Of a DNA stretch of 64,000 nucleotides, positions 8,581-16,520 are shown piece after piece. A program made the translations under genes and the position numbers. The notes under the pieces were generated by a model, which searched no databases, had not been told where the DNA came from, and worked only from the letters and a program-made list of their open reading frames with translations. Source of the stretch: Leifsonia tongyongensis (GTDB taxonomy: Bacteria > Actinomycetota > Actinomycetes > Actinomycetales > Microbacteriaceae); assembly GCF_010686705.1 (NCBI RefSeq), contig NZ_JAAGWY010000001.1:1178001-1242000 (forward strand), read 5' to 3'. Positions within the stretch are counted from its first letter, which is position 1, and each line of letters opens with the position of its first letter.

Positions 8581-8892
8581 ATGAAGATCCTGGTCGTTTG
8601 CGGTGCGGGCGCGTCGAGTACGTTCGTCGCCAGCAAAGTGCGCAAGGTGGCAGGCGACCGCGGGCTTCCGGTGCGGGTCGAGGCGGGGAGCGCGTCGCAG
8701 CTCGAAAGTCAGCTGACGGATGTGGATGTCGTACTGGTCGGGGCACACCTGGCCGACCATGAACTCGACCTGCGCACCCGTGTGGCGGCCTCGGGAGCAC
8801 GGATGGCTTTTCTGCCGGCTCTCGCGCCCGCTCATTTGTCTGGGGATGTGGCTCTCGATCTGGCCCTCGATGCAATGGGAGCGGCACTATGA
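8581..8892 (+). CDS. stand-alone PTS EIIB-like protein (lactose/cellobiose fold)
   Basis: A 103-residue cytoplasmic protein with the EIIB signature VVCGAGASSTFVASK at the N-terminus; Cys8 is the expected phospho-acceptor. Size and fold fit the PTS_IIB lactose/cellobiose class. It begins the operon, 34 bp before ptsH, and no separate EIIC of its class is nearby. MtlA below already carries its own EIIB domain, so this copy may be a regulatory phospho-carrier (for instance towards MtlR) or a relic of a second system. Start ATG 8581 with AAAGG upstream. Confidence 0.8.
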   Translation: MKILVVCGAGASSTFVASKVRKVAGDRGLPVRVEAGSASQLESQLTDVDVVLVGAHLADHELDLRTRVAASGARMAFLPALAPAHLSGDVALDLALDAMGAAL

Positions 8893-8926
8893 GAAATAAC
8901 GGATTCACGGCAATAAGGAGAACACC

Positions 8927-9193
8927 ATGGCCGAGCGGACCATCCGGATCGGGTCGAGTCACGGGCTTCATGCCCGTCCCGCGAAGCTTTTCGTGCAGGC
9001 CGTCGCCGATTCGGGAGCGGCCATCACGATCGCCAAGGGATCCGGAAAGGCCGTCAATGCGGCGAGCATTCTCGGCGTCATCTCGTTGGGCATCGACCAT
9101 GGCGATTACGTCACCCTCGCAACCGAGGACGCGAATGGCGACGTCGTGCTCGACTCGCTCGTGGAGGTGCTGGTCACCGACCACGACGCCTAG
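8927..9193 (+). CDS. ptsH: phosphocarrier protein HPr
   Basis: An 88-residue HPr that passes phosphate from EI to EIIA. The active-site motif SSHGLHARPAK places His15 exactly where expected. Ser47, in NAASILGVISLG, aligns with the regulatory Ser46 of Gram-positive HPr. AAGGAG precedes the ATG. The TAG stop lies inside the first unit of a 27-bp tandem repeat. Confidence 0.95.
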   Translation: MAERTIRIGSSHGLHARPAKLFVQAVADSGAAITIAKGSGKAVNAASILGVISLGIDHGDYVTLATEDANGDVVLDSLVEVLVTDHDA

Positions 9194-9264
9194 CGGCGTA
9201 CCGGGTGGCACGACGCCTAGCGGCGTACCGGATGGCGCGACGCCTAGCGGCGTACGTGGTGGCG
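9184..9264 (+). repeat. three tandem 27-bp repeats across the ptsH stop codon
   Basis: Units 9184-9210, 9211-9237 and 9238-9264 share CGACGCCTAGCGGCGTAC and then diverge slightly. Each holds a small hairpin ACGCC-TAGC-GGCGT and a TAG in the HPr reading frame. The array fills most of the ptsH-ptsI gap. Because 27 is a multiple of three, every unit repeats the end of ptsH with its stop codon. Confidence 0.9.
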
Positions 9265-9277
9265 CGGGGGGCATGCG

Positions 9278-10999
9278 GTGAGCGCCGGGCTCGGCATCGC
9301 GACGACTCTCGCCGGCGCCGGCATCGGCCAGGGAGTCGCGTATGGCCGCGTACTCCGGATGTCCGATCCGCTTCCCGAACCGCCGGACGAACCGAGCACA
9401 CTCAGTCCGGATGACGAGCGCGCCCGGGTCGTCGTGGCCGTCACCGCTGTCGCTGCAGACTTGCGTTCTCGCGCGGAACGCGTCGGTGGGACCGCGGCGG
9501 AGGTGCTCGAAGCTCAATCGATGATGGCGGAGGACTCGACGCTCGCCGACGATATCGGCGAGCGTCTCGCCAGCGGCAAGACCGCCGAGCGCGCGGTATT
9601 CGAGGGTTTCGCCGTCTTCCGCGACCTGCTCGCCGAGCTCGGCGGGTACATGGGGGAACGGGCGAGTGATCTCGACGATGTCGCCCAGCGTGTGATCGCG
9701 TCCCTGTCGGGGCGGCAGGCGCCGGGCATTCCCGACTCCGAGGCGCCGTTCGTGCTCGTCGCTCACGACCTTGCGCCGGCGGACACCGCCTTTCTCGATC
9801 TCGGGAAGGTGCTTGCGCTGGTCACCTCTGAGGGTGGCCCCACCTCGCACACGGCGATCCTCGCCCGTGAGAAGTCGATCGTCGCCGTCGTCGGCGTTGC
9901 CGGAGCGGATGCACTGGCCGACGGAACCGAGGTGATCGTGGATGCGGCGAACGGCCGGGTCACGGTCGGCCCGGATGTCGCCGAGAAGGCCGAGGCCGAG
10001 CGGCGGATCGCGGAGCGCGCTGCTGCGCTGCAGGGCGGCACGGGGCCTGGGACTCTCGCCGATGGGACGCGGGTTCCCCTGCTCGCAAACCTCGGGTCGG
10101 CCGAGGGTGCCACCGCGGCACTCGCGGCGGGGGCGGAAGGTGTCGGCCTGTTTCGCACGGAATTCCTTTTCCTCGATCAGCGGATGGCGCCCACCGTCGA
10201 GCAGCAGAAGGCGCACTACGTCGCGCTGCTCACAGCCTTTGCGGGCCGCAAAGTGGTCGTGCGTGTGCTGGATGCCGGCGCCGACAAACCACTCGAGTTC
10301 TTGAACGATGCGCACGAGGAGAACCCGGCTCTCGGGCTCCGTGGCTTGCGCGCGCTCAGGGCGAGCGAAGACATCCTGCGCGAGCAGCTGACGGCTCTCG
10401 CCGAGGCGGACTCGGAGACGGATGCCGACCTGTGGGTCATGGCCCCGATGGTGTCCACGGTCGAGGAGACGGAATACTTCGTGCGAACCGCCGCGGAGTT
10501 CGGCGTCAAGACCGCGGGAGTCATGGTCGAGGTACCGTCCGCCGCCCTTCTGGCCGACCGCATCCTGAAGCACGCCGCCTTCGCCTCGATCGGCACCAAC
10601 GACCTCACGCAATACACACTCGCTGCCGACCGTCTGCTCGGTTCGGTCGCCGGCTTCCAGGACCCGTGGCATCCGGCCGTGCTCCGCCTGATCGGCGACG
10701 TCGGTTCTGCGGGGGCCGCGGCCGGCAAGCCGGTCGGCGTGTGCGGCGAGGCCGCGGCAGATCCTCTGCTCGCTGTGGTCCTCATCGGCCTCGGCGCCAC
10801 CACGCTCTCGATGTCGCCGGCCGCCATAGCCGACGTGCGGGTGTCCATCGCCCGGTTCACCCTCGATCAGGCCAGGAGTCTGGCCGAGCTCGCTCTCGCC
10901 GCGGATGGCGCGGCAGAAGCCCGGGATGCGGTGCGAGCCGCCATCTCCGAGGCACTCAACCACAATCACGACCAGTCAAGAAATGAGGCAGACCAGTGA
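9278..10999 (+). CDS. ptsI: PTS enzyme I (phosphoenolpyruvate-protein phosphotransferase)
   Basis: A 573-residue EI that takes phosphate from PEP and gives it to HPr. The active His191 is in GGPTSHTAILAR (His189 in E. coli). The C-terminal PEP-binding barrel shows GVGLFRTEFLF, RVLDAGADKPL and GICGEAAADP-like wording. Start GTG 9278 lies just behind the 27-bp repeats; its site is weak, so coupling to the repeat hairpins could matter. The gene overlaps mtlA by 4 bp. The presence of both general PTS proteins inside a mannitol operon suggests that they serve this system directly. Confidence 0.94.
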   Translation: MSAGLGIATTLAGAGIGQGVAYGRVLRMSDPLPEPPDEPSTLSPDDERARVVVAVTAVAADLRSRAERVGGTAAEVLEAQSMMAEDSTLADDIGERLASGKTAERAVFEGFAVFRDLLAELGGYMGERASDLDDVAQRVIASLSGRQAPGIPDSEAPFVLVAHDLAPADTAFLDLGKVLALVTSEGGPTSHTAILAREKSIVAVVGVAGADALADGTEVIVDAANGRVTVGPDVAEKAEAERRIAERAAALQGGTGPGTLADGTRVPLLANLGSAEGATAALAAGAEGVGLFRTEFLFLDQRMAPTVEQQKAHYVALLTAFAGRKVVVRVLDAGADKPLEFLNDAHEENPALGLRGLRALRASEDILREQLTALAEADSETDADLWVMAPMVSTVEETEYFVRTAAEFGVKTAGVMVEVPSAALLADRILKHAAFASIGTNDLTQYTLAADRLLGSVAGFQDPWHPAVLRLIGDVGSAGAAAGKPVGVCGEAAADPLLAVVLIGLGATTLSMSPAAIADVRVSIARFTLDQARSLAELALAADGAAEARDAVRAAISEALNHNHDQSRNEADQ

Positions 11000-12603
11000 C
11001 AACGACGTCAGCAGCAGCACCAGCAGCTGCGAAGAAACCGGGTCGGGCACGCGTAGGCGTGCAGCGATTCGGAACATTCCTCTCGGGCATGGTGATGCCC
11101 AACATCCCGGCGTTCATCGCCTGGGGGTTCATCACCGCCCTGTTCATCGCGACGGGTTGGGCGCCCAACAGCATCCTCGGTGGCGGCGGAAACGTCAACG
11201 ACATCGGCTGGACGGGGGCGATGACGCAGTTGTCTCTGGATCCGAACGGGCACACCATAACGACCTATGTCGGCCTGGTCGGTCCGATGATCACCTACCT
11301 GCTGCCACTCCTCATCGCGAACACGGGAGGCCGAATGGTCTACGGCGTGCGAGGTGGAGTCGTCGGCACGATCGCGACCATGGGTGTGATCGTCGGAAGC
11401 AACATCCCGATGTTCCTCGGCGCAATGCTGATGGGCCCGCTCGGCGGCTGGGTGATGAAAAAGATCGACAGCATCTGGGACGGCAAGATCAAAGCGGGCT
11501 TCGAGATGCTGGTCAACAACTTCTCGGCCGGTATCGTCGGCGCGGCTCTGTCGATCGGCGCATTCTTCGGAATCGCGCCGCTCGTGGAGGCGCTCAGCAA
11601 CGCGCTCCAGGTCGCGGTCAACTGGCTGATCACCGCTCACCTGCTGCCGCTCTCGAGCCTCCTGATCGAACCGGGCAAGGTGCTGTTCCTCAACAACGCG
11701 ATCAACCACGGTGTCTTCACACCGCTCGGGGCGCAACAGGTGCAGCAGTCCGGCAAGTCGATCCTGTTCCTGCTCGAAGCGAACCCCGGTCCGGGTCTCG
11801 GCGTCCTTCTCGCCTACACCTTCTTCGGTCTCGGTATCGCGAGGGCCAGCGCACCGGGCGCGATCATCATCCAGTTCCTCGGCGGAATCCACGAGATCTA
11901 CTTCCCGTACGTGCTGATGAAGCCGATCCTGATCATCGGCGCGATCGCCGGTGGCATGACCGGTGTCGCCATCAACGTCGCGTTCGCCACGGGTCTTCGT
12001 GGGCCGGCGGCGCCAGGGTCGATCTTCGCGGTGATCGCGCAATCGCCATTGCCGGACCTGCCATGGGTTCTGCTCTCGGTGATCGGCGCTGCGACGGTTT
12101 CGTTCCTGATCTGCTCGGTGATCCTCCGTGCCAGCCGCAAGCGTGACCTCGCGACGGGAAACGCCGGTGACCTCCGCGCCGCCGTCGCACAGACCGAAGC
12201 GAACAAGGGCAAGGAGTCGAGCGTTCTCGGCAGCCTGGTCAAGGAAGGCGAGACCGATACCGGTGACGCCCAGGGCGACGCCACCGATCGTCTCGTGAAG
12301 AACATCGTGTTCGCGTGCGACGCCGGAATGGGGTCGAGCGCGATGGGTGCCACTGTGCTGCGCAACAAGATGAAGAAGGCGGGCGTCGAGGGAGTCACGG
12401 TCACCAACCAGGCGATCGCGAACCTCGACGGCACCGCCGACCTCGTGATCACCCAGAGGGAACTGACCGAGCGGGCGAAAGGCCAGTCGCCGAACTCGCA
12501 GCACGTCTCGGTCGACAACTTCATGAACAGCCCTGTCTATGACGAGGTCGTCGACCAGGTCAAGAGGCAGAACGCGAACCAGACGGAGGACGCGAACACA
12601 TGA
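10996..12603 (+). CDS. mtlA: PTS mannitol-specific EIICB component
   Basis: A 535-residue membrane permease with a fused EIIB. The EIIC part (about 20-380) shows mannitol-family wording: MVMPNIPAFIAWGF, GSNIPMFLGAMLMGPLGGW, LNNAINHGVFTPLG and GGIHEIYFPYVLM, the last containing the substrate-site GGIHE. A charged linker (about 385-430) leads to the EIIB domain with Cys441 in FACDAGMGSSAMGA. The EIIA domain is not fused but encoded by the next gene, as in many Gram-positive bacteria. Overlaps mtlF by 4 bp. Confidence 0.95.
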   Translation: MTTTSAAAPAAAKKPGRARVGVQRFGTFLSGMVMPNIPAFIAWGFITALFIATGWAPNSILGGGGNVNDIGWTGAMTQLSLDPNGHTITTYVGLVGPMITYLLPLLIANTGGRMVYGVRGGVVGTIATMGVIVGSNIPMFLGAMLMGPLGGWVMKKIDSIWDGKIKAGFEMLVNNFSAGIVGAALSIGAFFGIAPLVEALSNALQVAVNWLITAHLLPLSSLLIEPGKVLFLNNAINHGVFTPLGAQQVQQSGKSILFLLEANPGPGLGVLLAYTFFGLGIARASAPGAIIIQFLGGIHEIYFPYVLMKPILIIGAIAGGMTGVAINVAFATGLRGPAAPGSIFAVIAQSPLPDLPWVLLSVIGAATVSFLICSVILRASRKRDLATGNAGDLRAAVAQTEANKGKESSVLGSLVKEGETDTGDAQGDATDRLVKNIVFACDAGMGSSAMGATVLRNKMKKAGVEGVTVTNQAIANLDGTADLVITQRELTERAKGQSPNSQHVSVDNFMNSPVYDEVVDQVKRQNANQTEDANT

Positions 12604-13040
12604 CCGAGAGCGTGCTCGACCGTACGAACGTGGTGGAGGCGGGCACCGCCTCCACCCGGGAGGACGCGATCAGGGAGGCAGGTCGCCTCCTCGTCCAGAC
12701 CGGCGCCGTGCTCCCGGCCTACGTCGATTCCATGCTGGCGCGGGAGGCGACCGTCTCCACCTACATGGGCAACGGCCTCGCCATCCCGCACGGCACCAAC
12801 GATGCGAAAGGCGAGATCGTGCGGTCTGCGCTCTCGTTCATCCGGTATCAGACACCGATCGACTGGGACGGCGACGAGGTGCGCTTCGTCGTCGGCATCG
12901 CCGGTCTCAACAACGAGCACATCGAGATCCTGTCGAAGATCGCCATCCTCTTCTCGGAAGACGACGACGTGGAGTCTCTGGTCGAGGCCGTGGATGCGGA
13001 TGAGTTGTTCGCAATCCTGCAGGCGGTGAACGACGAATGA
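12600..13040 (+). CDS. mtlF: PTS mannitol-specific EIIA component
   Basis: A 146-residue cytoplasmic EIIA of the fructose/mannitol class. The phosphorylated His64 lies in [12 protein letters not shown], and the C-terminal strand pattern [14 protein letters not shown] is typical. ATGA overlaps with mtlA upstream and mtlD downstream indicate one tightly coupled operon. Confidence 0.95.
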   Translation: MTESVLDRTNVVEAGTASTREDAIREAGRLLVQTGAVLPAYVDSMLAREATVSTYMGNGLAIPHGTNDAKGEIVRSALSFIRYQTPIDWDGDEVRFVVGIAGLNNEHIEILSKIAILFSEDDDVESLVEAVDADELFAILQAVNDE

Positions 13041-14188
13041 AGGCCGTCCACTTCGGCGCCGGCAACATCGGCCGCGGGTTCGTCGGTCTCCTTCTGCACG
13101 AGGCGGGGTACGAGATCGTCTTCGCCGACGTGAACGCAGAGCTGATCGATGCACTCGCGGCCGCGACGGAGTACAAGGTGCACGAGGTGGGCGAGGTCTC
13201 CGGTACGCGGGTCGTCGACAACTTCCGGGCCATCAACAGCGCGACGGATGTGGACCGCCTGGTCGCCGAGATCGCGACGGCCGACATCGTGACCACCGCG
13301 GTGGGGCCGCGCATCCTGAAATTCGTCGCACCTGCGATCGCCGCCGGACTGCAGCTTCGCGACGGTGATTTGGCGCCCCTGGCGGTGATGGCATGCGAGA
13401 ACGCGATCGGCGCGACCGACCTCCTCGCTGAAGAGGTTCGTTCCGTGCTGGAAAGCTCCGGAGTGCCGAGCGCGGGTGCGAAGGCAGTGTTCGCAAACAC
13501 GGCGGTGGACCGCATCGTTCCGGCTCAGGACCCCCGTGCCGGAATCGACGTGACGGTGGAGACCTTCTACGAGTGGGTGGTGGAGAGCAGGCCGTTCGGC
13601 GAGAAGGCTCCGGTGATTCCCGGCGTGACGTTCGTCGACGACCTCGGGCCGTACATCGAACGGAAGCTGTTCACCGTGAATACCGGCCACGCGACGATCG
13701 CCTACCTCGGCTTTACGCAGGGCGCCACGACCATCGCCGACGCGATCGCGATCGAGAGCGTGCGGGCTGGTGCTGAGAAGGCACTCGCGGAGACGTCGAC
13801 CGCTCTCATCTCGAAACACGGTCTGGACCCTGAGATGATGCGCGCGTATCGGGCGAAGATCCTCGAGCGGTTCGCGAACCCGCACCTCCGCGACGAGGTC
13901 CGCCGGGTAGGGCGCGAACCGTTACGCAAGCTGGGCCGTCACGAACGCTTCATCGGTCCGGCGGCGGAACTCGCGGAGAGCGGAACGACACCGGCGGCCC
14001 TGCTGGCCGCCGTGGCAGCGGTTCTGCGGTTCGACGTACCCGACGACTCGCAGAGCGTCGAGTTGCAGGCGATGTTGCAGGAGCGTTCAGCGGATGAGCT
14101 GGTCGCCGACATCACCGGCATCGAGTCCGCGCATCCCCTGTTCACGCCGCTCGTGGAGACGTTCCGTTCCGTCCAGGCCGCAGAGTAG
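13037..14188 (+). CDS. mtlD: mannitol-1-phosphate 5-dehydrogenase
   Basis: A 383-residue NAD-dependent enzyme that converts mannitol-1-phosphate to fructose-6-phosphate. The N-terminal dinucleotide motif is [13 protein letters not shown], and the family active-site stretch [16 protein letters not shown] (Lys and His) is intact. It is last in the PTS operon. Its final 241 bp (13948-14188) are repeated exactly at 15094-15334 in the bacteriocin region downstream, but this copy is complete. Confidence 0.95.
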   Translation: MKAVHFGAGNIGRGFVGLLLHEAGYEIVFADVNAELIDALAAATEYKVHEVGEVSGTRVVDNFRAINSATDVDRLVAEIATADIVTTAVGPRILKFVAPAIAAGLQLRDGDLAPLAVMACENAIGATDLLAEEVRSVLESSGVPSAGAKAVFANTAVDRIVPAQDPRAGIDVTVETFYEWVVESRPFGEKAPVIPGVTFVDDLGPYIERKLFTVNTGHATIAYLGFTQGATTIADAIAIESVRAGAEKALAETSTALISKHGLDPEMMRAYRAKILERFANPHLRDEVRRVGREPLRKLGRHERFIGPAAELAESGTTPAALLAAVAAVLRFDVPDDSQSVELQAMLQERSADELVADITGIESAHPLFTPLVETFRSVQAAE

Positions 14189-14252
14189 CTGCCCCGGCCG
14201 CCGCTCGTAGGAGTCGAACTCGGCGACCCAGACTACGTACTTGAGGCACAAA

Positions 14253-14318
14253 CACTACTTAAGAATCCCGCGGGCACTACTTAAGAACCCCGCAGGCACT
14301 ACTGAAGAACACCCAAAT
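14253..14318 (+). repeat. three 22-bp direct repeats upstream of lipoprotein gene 1
   Basis: Units at 14253, 14275 and 14297 share CACTACTTAAGAA or CACTACTGAAGAA and then CCCGCRGG in the first two. The 22-bp period, two helical turns, places them on one DNA face, as in operator arrays. A second copy lies at 15399-15464. Confidence 0.65.
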
Positions 14319-14423
14319 CGGCTGAAATTCGGGTCGGCGGGTCTGCGGTAGCTGGTTGTCTAAGGCCGATGCGTAGTTATGTCGCGGCCTTCGGTCGCTT
14401 CAACTAATCGAAAGCGACGGCAA

Positions 14424-14996
14424 TTGCATAAACACAGAGTTCTCGTACCCGCCCTCGTGATGTTGGCGACATTTGGCCTAAGCGGGTGTGCGAACTCGAA
14501 TGGACAGCTGGCAGGCGAGCGGGGCCAGGCGTCAGGGTCCTGGGCGGCCGAAGTTCGCCAGCAGTTTGAAAGGGCGTCGTCGCCCGAGATCAAAGAAGCA
14601 CTTCGGGACGGTGTGATCTCCGACCAAGAGTATGCAGAGATGAAGCAGCGATACGCCGCTTGTCTCTCGGCGGCCGGAATAGCGTTGACGAAGTACGACT
14701 TCGGCGGAGCCGTTCTCAATCAACCTCCTTCGATGACGGCGGATGAGACGCACAACATGGAAAGCAGATGCTCGGATGATTCCGGGGAGTGGCCCATCGC
14801 CATGTTTTACGTGCAGATGCGAGTGAACCCGTCGAACAAAGACCTGCGACAGGCCATGATCGATTGTTTCAAGAGCAAGGGGCTGGTGGGGCCGGGCTAC
14901 GGGCTCAAGGATTATGAGGCGGGAGACATTCCGTCGTCGGACGACAATTCGGTCACGTCGTGCACGATCGATCCTGAGGGACGCCTTGGTGGGTAG
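14424..14996 (+). CDS. secreted lipoprotein 1 of the bacteriocin locus, function unknown
   Basis: Probable lipoprotein of 190 residues from TTG 14424; an in-frame ATG at 14379 would add 15 residues. TTG is preferred because it gives exactly the same length and ungapped alignment as paralogue 2. The signal peptide begins KHRVLVPALVMLATFGLSGC, with lipobox LSGC. The mature part has four Cys, two of them in similar contexts (YAACLSAAGI and MIDCFKSKGL). From SSPEIKEALRDG to TADETHN it is identical to paralogue 2, while the N-terminal 25 mature residues differ. It sits beside a lactococcin 972-like gene and its ABC transporter, so a surface immunity or chaperone role is a guess. I do not recognise the family. 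Confidence 0.6.
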   Translation: MHKHRVLVPALVMLATFGLSGCANSNGQLAGERGQASGSWAAEVRQQFERASSPEIKEALRDGVISDQEYAEMKQRYAACLSAAGIALTKYDFGGAVLNQPPSMTADETHNMESRCSDDSGEWPIAMFYVQMRVNPSNKDLRQAMIDCFKSKGLVGPGYGLKDYEAGDIPSSDDNSVTSCTIDPEGRLGG

Positions 14997-15243
14997 TCGG
15001 TCGCACGCGAATCTGGTTGGCTGGTTGGCCGTACTCGTCGCTGTGGCTGCCTCTGCCGGCGCAGCACTCGCAGGGGCCACGCTAGCCAGTCCCCTTCATC
15101 GGTCCGGCGGCGGAACTCGCGGAGAGCGGAACGACACCGGCGGCCCTGCTGGCCGCCGTGGCAGCGGTTCTGCGGTTCGACGTACCCGACGACTCGCAGA
15201 GCGTCGAGTTGCAGGCGATGTTGCAGGAGCGTTCAGCGGATGA
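14989..15243 (+). pseudogene. truncated 5' copy of the membrane-fusion protein gene, fused to mtlD antisense-frame sequence
   Basis: From GTG 14989 the first 35 codons equal those of the full gene at 16513 (signal/TM segment LVGWLAVLVAVAASAGAALA). At 15094 the sequence jumps into duplicated mtlD DNA in a wrong frame and ends at 15243. The product would be a membrane-anchored stub with a meaningless Arg-rich tail. Confidence 0.75.
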
Positions 15244-15334
15244 GCTGGTCGCCGACATCACCGGCATCGAGTCCGCGCATCCCCTGTTCACGCCGCTCGT
15301 GGAGACGTTCCGTTCCGTCCAGGCCGCAGAGTAG
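15094..15334 (+). pseudogene. duplicated 3' fragment of mtlD
   Basis: Exact copy of mtlD bases 13948-14188 including the TAG stop, with no start or dehydrogenase active site. It marks the left edge of duplication unit B. Confidence 0.92.
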
Positions 15335-15398
15335 CTGCCCCGGCCGCCGCTCGTAGGAGTCGAACTCGGCGACCCAGACTACGTACTTGAGGCACAAA

Positions 15399-15464
15399 CA
15401 CTACTTAATAATTCCGCGGGCACTACTTAAGAACCCCGCAGGCACTACTGAAGAACACCCAGAT
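15399..15464 (+). repeat. three 22-bp direct repeats upstream of the bacteriocin gene
   Basis: Second copy of the 14253-14318 array, with a few substitutions (ACTTAATAATTCC in the first unit). It lies about 120-190 bp upstream of the bacteriocin start and is a candidate binding array for its regulator. Confidence 0.6.
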
Positions 15465-15586
15465 CAGCTGAAATTTGGGTCTGTTGGCCTGCGGCAACTG
15501 GTTATCTAAGGCCGACGCGTAGTTATGTCGCGGCCTTCGGTCGCTTCAACTAGGGGTCACAGGAAAACCTTCACAAGGAGACACAC

Positions 15587-15883
15587 ATGAAATCACTCAC
15601 CAAGGTGCTCGCTCTCGCTGCCGCGACGGCCGCGCTGCTCACCGTCGGCGTAACGGGCGCCCAAGCCGCCATCACGACCGCGTACCCCGAGGGTGGCACC
15701 TGGAAATACGGTGTGTCCGGGAAATACACCACCTCGGACTACCTCCACAACTCGCGCGTGCACAGATCTACAGCGGTTGGCGTGAACACTGTGTCTTCTT
15801 ACTGGATCAAGCCAGGGTCTTGGTCGTATACACAGGCAATCTCGGCACTCGGTGGCAACAAGGCCTACTACGACGTGCAGTAA
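15587..15883 (+). CDS. lactococcin 972-family bacteriocin precursor
   Basis: A 98-residue secreted peptide. The signal peptide MKSLTKVLALAAATAALLTV continues to AQA, with cleavage after Ala27 or Ala28, giving about 70 mature residues. The mature chain has the family pattern: EGGTWKYGVSG near its start, Y-x3-N-S-R-V-H-R-S-T-A-V resembling the SNYHHGSKTHSATV block, then WIKPGSWSYTQA and a terminal aromatic KAYYDV. Members of this family bind lipid II and block septum formation in related Gram-positives; activity of this one is inferred. AAGGAG precedes the ATG. It is followed by a strong hairpin and, further on, by the fusion protein/ATPase/permease set that normally accompanies this bacteriocin class. 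Confidence 0.88.
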   Translation: MKSLTKVLALAAATAALLTVGVTGAQAAITTAYPEGGTWKYGVSGKYTTSDYLHNSRVHRSTAVGVNTVSSYWIKPGSWSYTQAISALGGNKAYYDVQ

Positions 15884-15884
15884 T

Positions 15885-15923
15885 AACGAATGGTGTCGCG
15901 TGACAAGCGCGACACCATTCGTT
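15885..15923 (+). terminator. strong hairpin directly after the bacteriocin gene
   Basis: A perfect 16-bp stem (AACGAATGGTGTCGCG and its complement) with a 7-base loop TGACAAG, followed by TTCCTT. It begins two bases after the stop codon. It should end or attenuate transcription before lipoprotein gene 2, and it is missing from duplication unit A. Confidence 0.85.
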
Positions 15924-15947
15924 TCCTTCGAATCGAGAGCGACCAAA

Positions 15948-16520
15948 TTGAGCAAGCACAGAGTTCTGGTACCTGCCCTGTTAGCGTTGGCGGCCTTAGT
16001 CCTGACCGGGTGCGCCAGCCCGAATCGGCAACCCGAAGGCGAACGGGCGCAGCAATCCGGGTCCTGGTCGGACGAAGTTCGCCAGGAGTACGAGAAGGCG
16101 TCGTCGCCCGAGATCAAAGAAGCACTTCGGGACGGTGTGATCTCCGACCAAGAGTATGCAGAGATGAAGCAGCGATACGCCGCTTGTCTCTCGGCGGCCG
16201 GAATAGCGTTGACGAAGTACGACTTCGGCGGAGCCGTTCTCAATCAACCTCCTTCGATGACGGCTGATGAGACGCACAACAACCTAACGAGATGCTCTGA
16301 TGATTCCGGAGAGTGGCCCATCGCCTACTTCTACCTACAGATGCGAGTGAACCCGTCGAACAAAGACCTGCGACAGGCCATGATCGACTGTTTCAAGCGC
16401 AAGGGGCTGGTGGGGCCGGGCTACGGGGTCAAGGACTATGAGGCGGGAGACATTCCGTCGTCGGACGACAATTCGGTCACGTCGTGCACCACCGATCCCG
16501 AGGGACGCCTTGGTGGGTAG
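15948..16520 (+). CDS. secreted lipoprotein 2 of the bacteriocin locus, paralogue of lipoprotein 1
   Basis: A 190-residue probable lipoprotein from TTG 15948. A longer in-frame ATG at 15852 is unlikely because it would cross the terminator and overlap the bacteriocin gene. The signal peptide KHRVLVPALLALAALVLTGC ends in lipobox LTGC. The mature protein has the same four Cys and the identical 60-residue core as lipoprotein 1, with differences concentrated near the N-terminus (SPNRQPEGERAQQSGSWSDE versus NSNGQLAGERGQASGSWAAE) and around ADETHNNLTR. The stop overlaps the GTG of the fusion-protein gene by 8 bp, which couples it to the transporter. Role unknown; immunity is one option. Confidence 0.65.
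   Translation: MSKHRVLVPALLALAALVLTGCASPNRQPEGERAQQSGSWSDEVRQEYEKASSPEIKEALRDGVISDQEYAEMKQRYAACLSAAGIALTKYDFGGAVLNQPPSMTADETHNNLTRCSDDSGEWPIAYFYLQMRVNPSNKDLRQAMIDCFKRKGLVGPGYGVKDYEAGDIPSSDDNSVTSCTTDPEGRLGG

Larger units (their letters stand above)
13948..15094 (+). repeat. segmental tandem duplication, unit A (1147 bp)
   Basis: Unit A runs from the mtlD 3' end through the intergenic region and lipoprotein gene 1 to a truncated start of the fusion-protein gene. It joins unit B at CCCC/CTTCATC (15091-15096) with about one base of homology. The first 459 bp (13948-14406) match 15094-15552 with only scattered changes in the non-coding part. Bases 14406-15094 match 15931-16618. Confidence 0.9.

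Noticed and set aside
9184-9264. 27-bp tandem repeats as a CRISPR array
   Set aside because: There are no spacers between the units and no cas genes; they are simple tandem copies.
8393-10969. Minus-strand frame open from mtlR back through EIIB, HPr and EI (over 800 extra codons)
   Set aside because: It is an open shadow of the high-GC PTS genes. HPr and EI on the plus strand have unmistakable motifs, and the extra part is Arg/Gly/His-rich with no homology. mtlR itself begins near 8392.
11008-12504. 498-codon minus-strand frame opposite mtlA
   Set aside because: Composition typical of antisense GC-rich shadow; mtlA is certain.
14190-14250. tRNA-like 3' end (GGAGTCGAAC and GTTCGACTCC) after mtlD
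   Set aside because: The flanking bases do not pair into a five-base T-stem and no acceptor or anticodon arm exists. A tRNA integration site is therefore not supported.
14362-14391. AAGGCCG/CGGCCTT hairpin as the mtlD terminator
   Set aside because: The 7-bp stem has a 16-base loop and no T-run; too weak to annotate.
15852-15947. Upstream ATG start for lipoprotein 2
   Set aside because: It would overlap the bacteriocin gene, cross the perfect terminator stem and put over 30 residues before the signal peptide. TTG 15948 gives the same length as lipoprotein 1.
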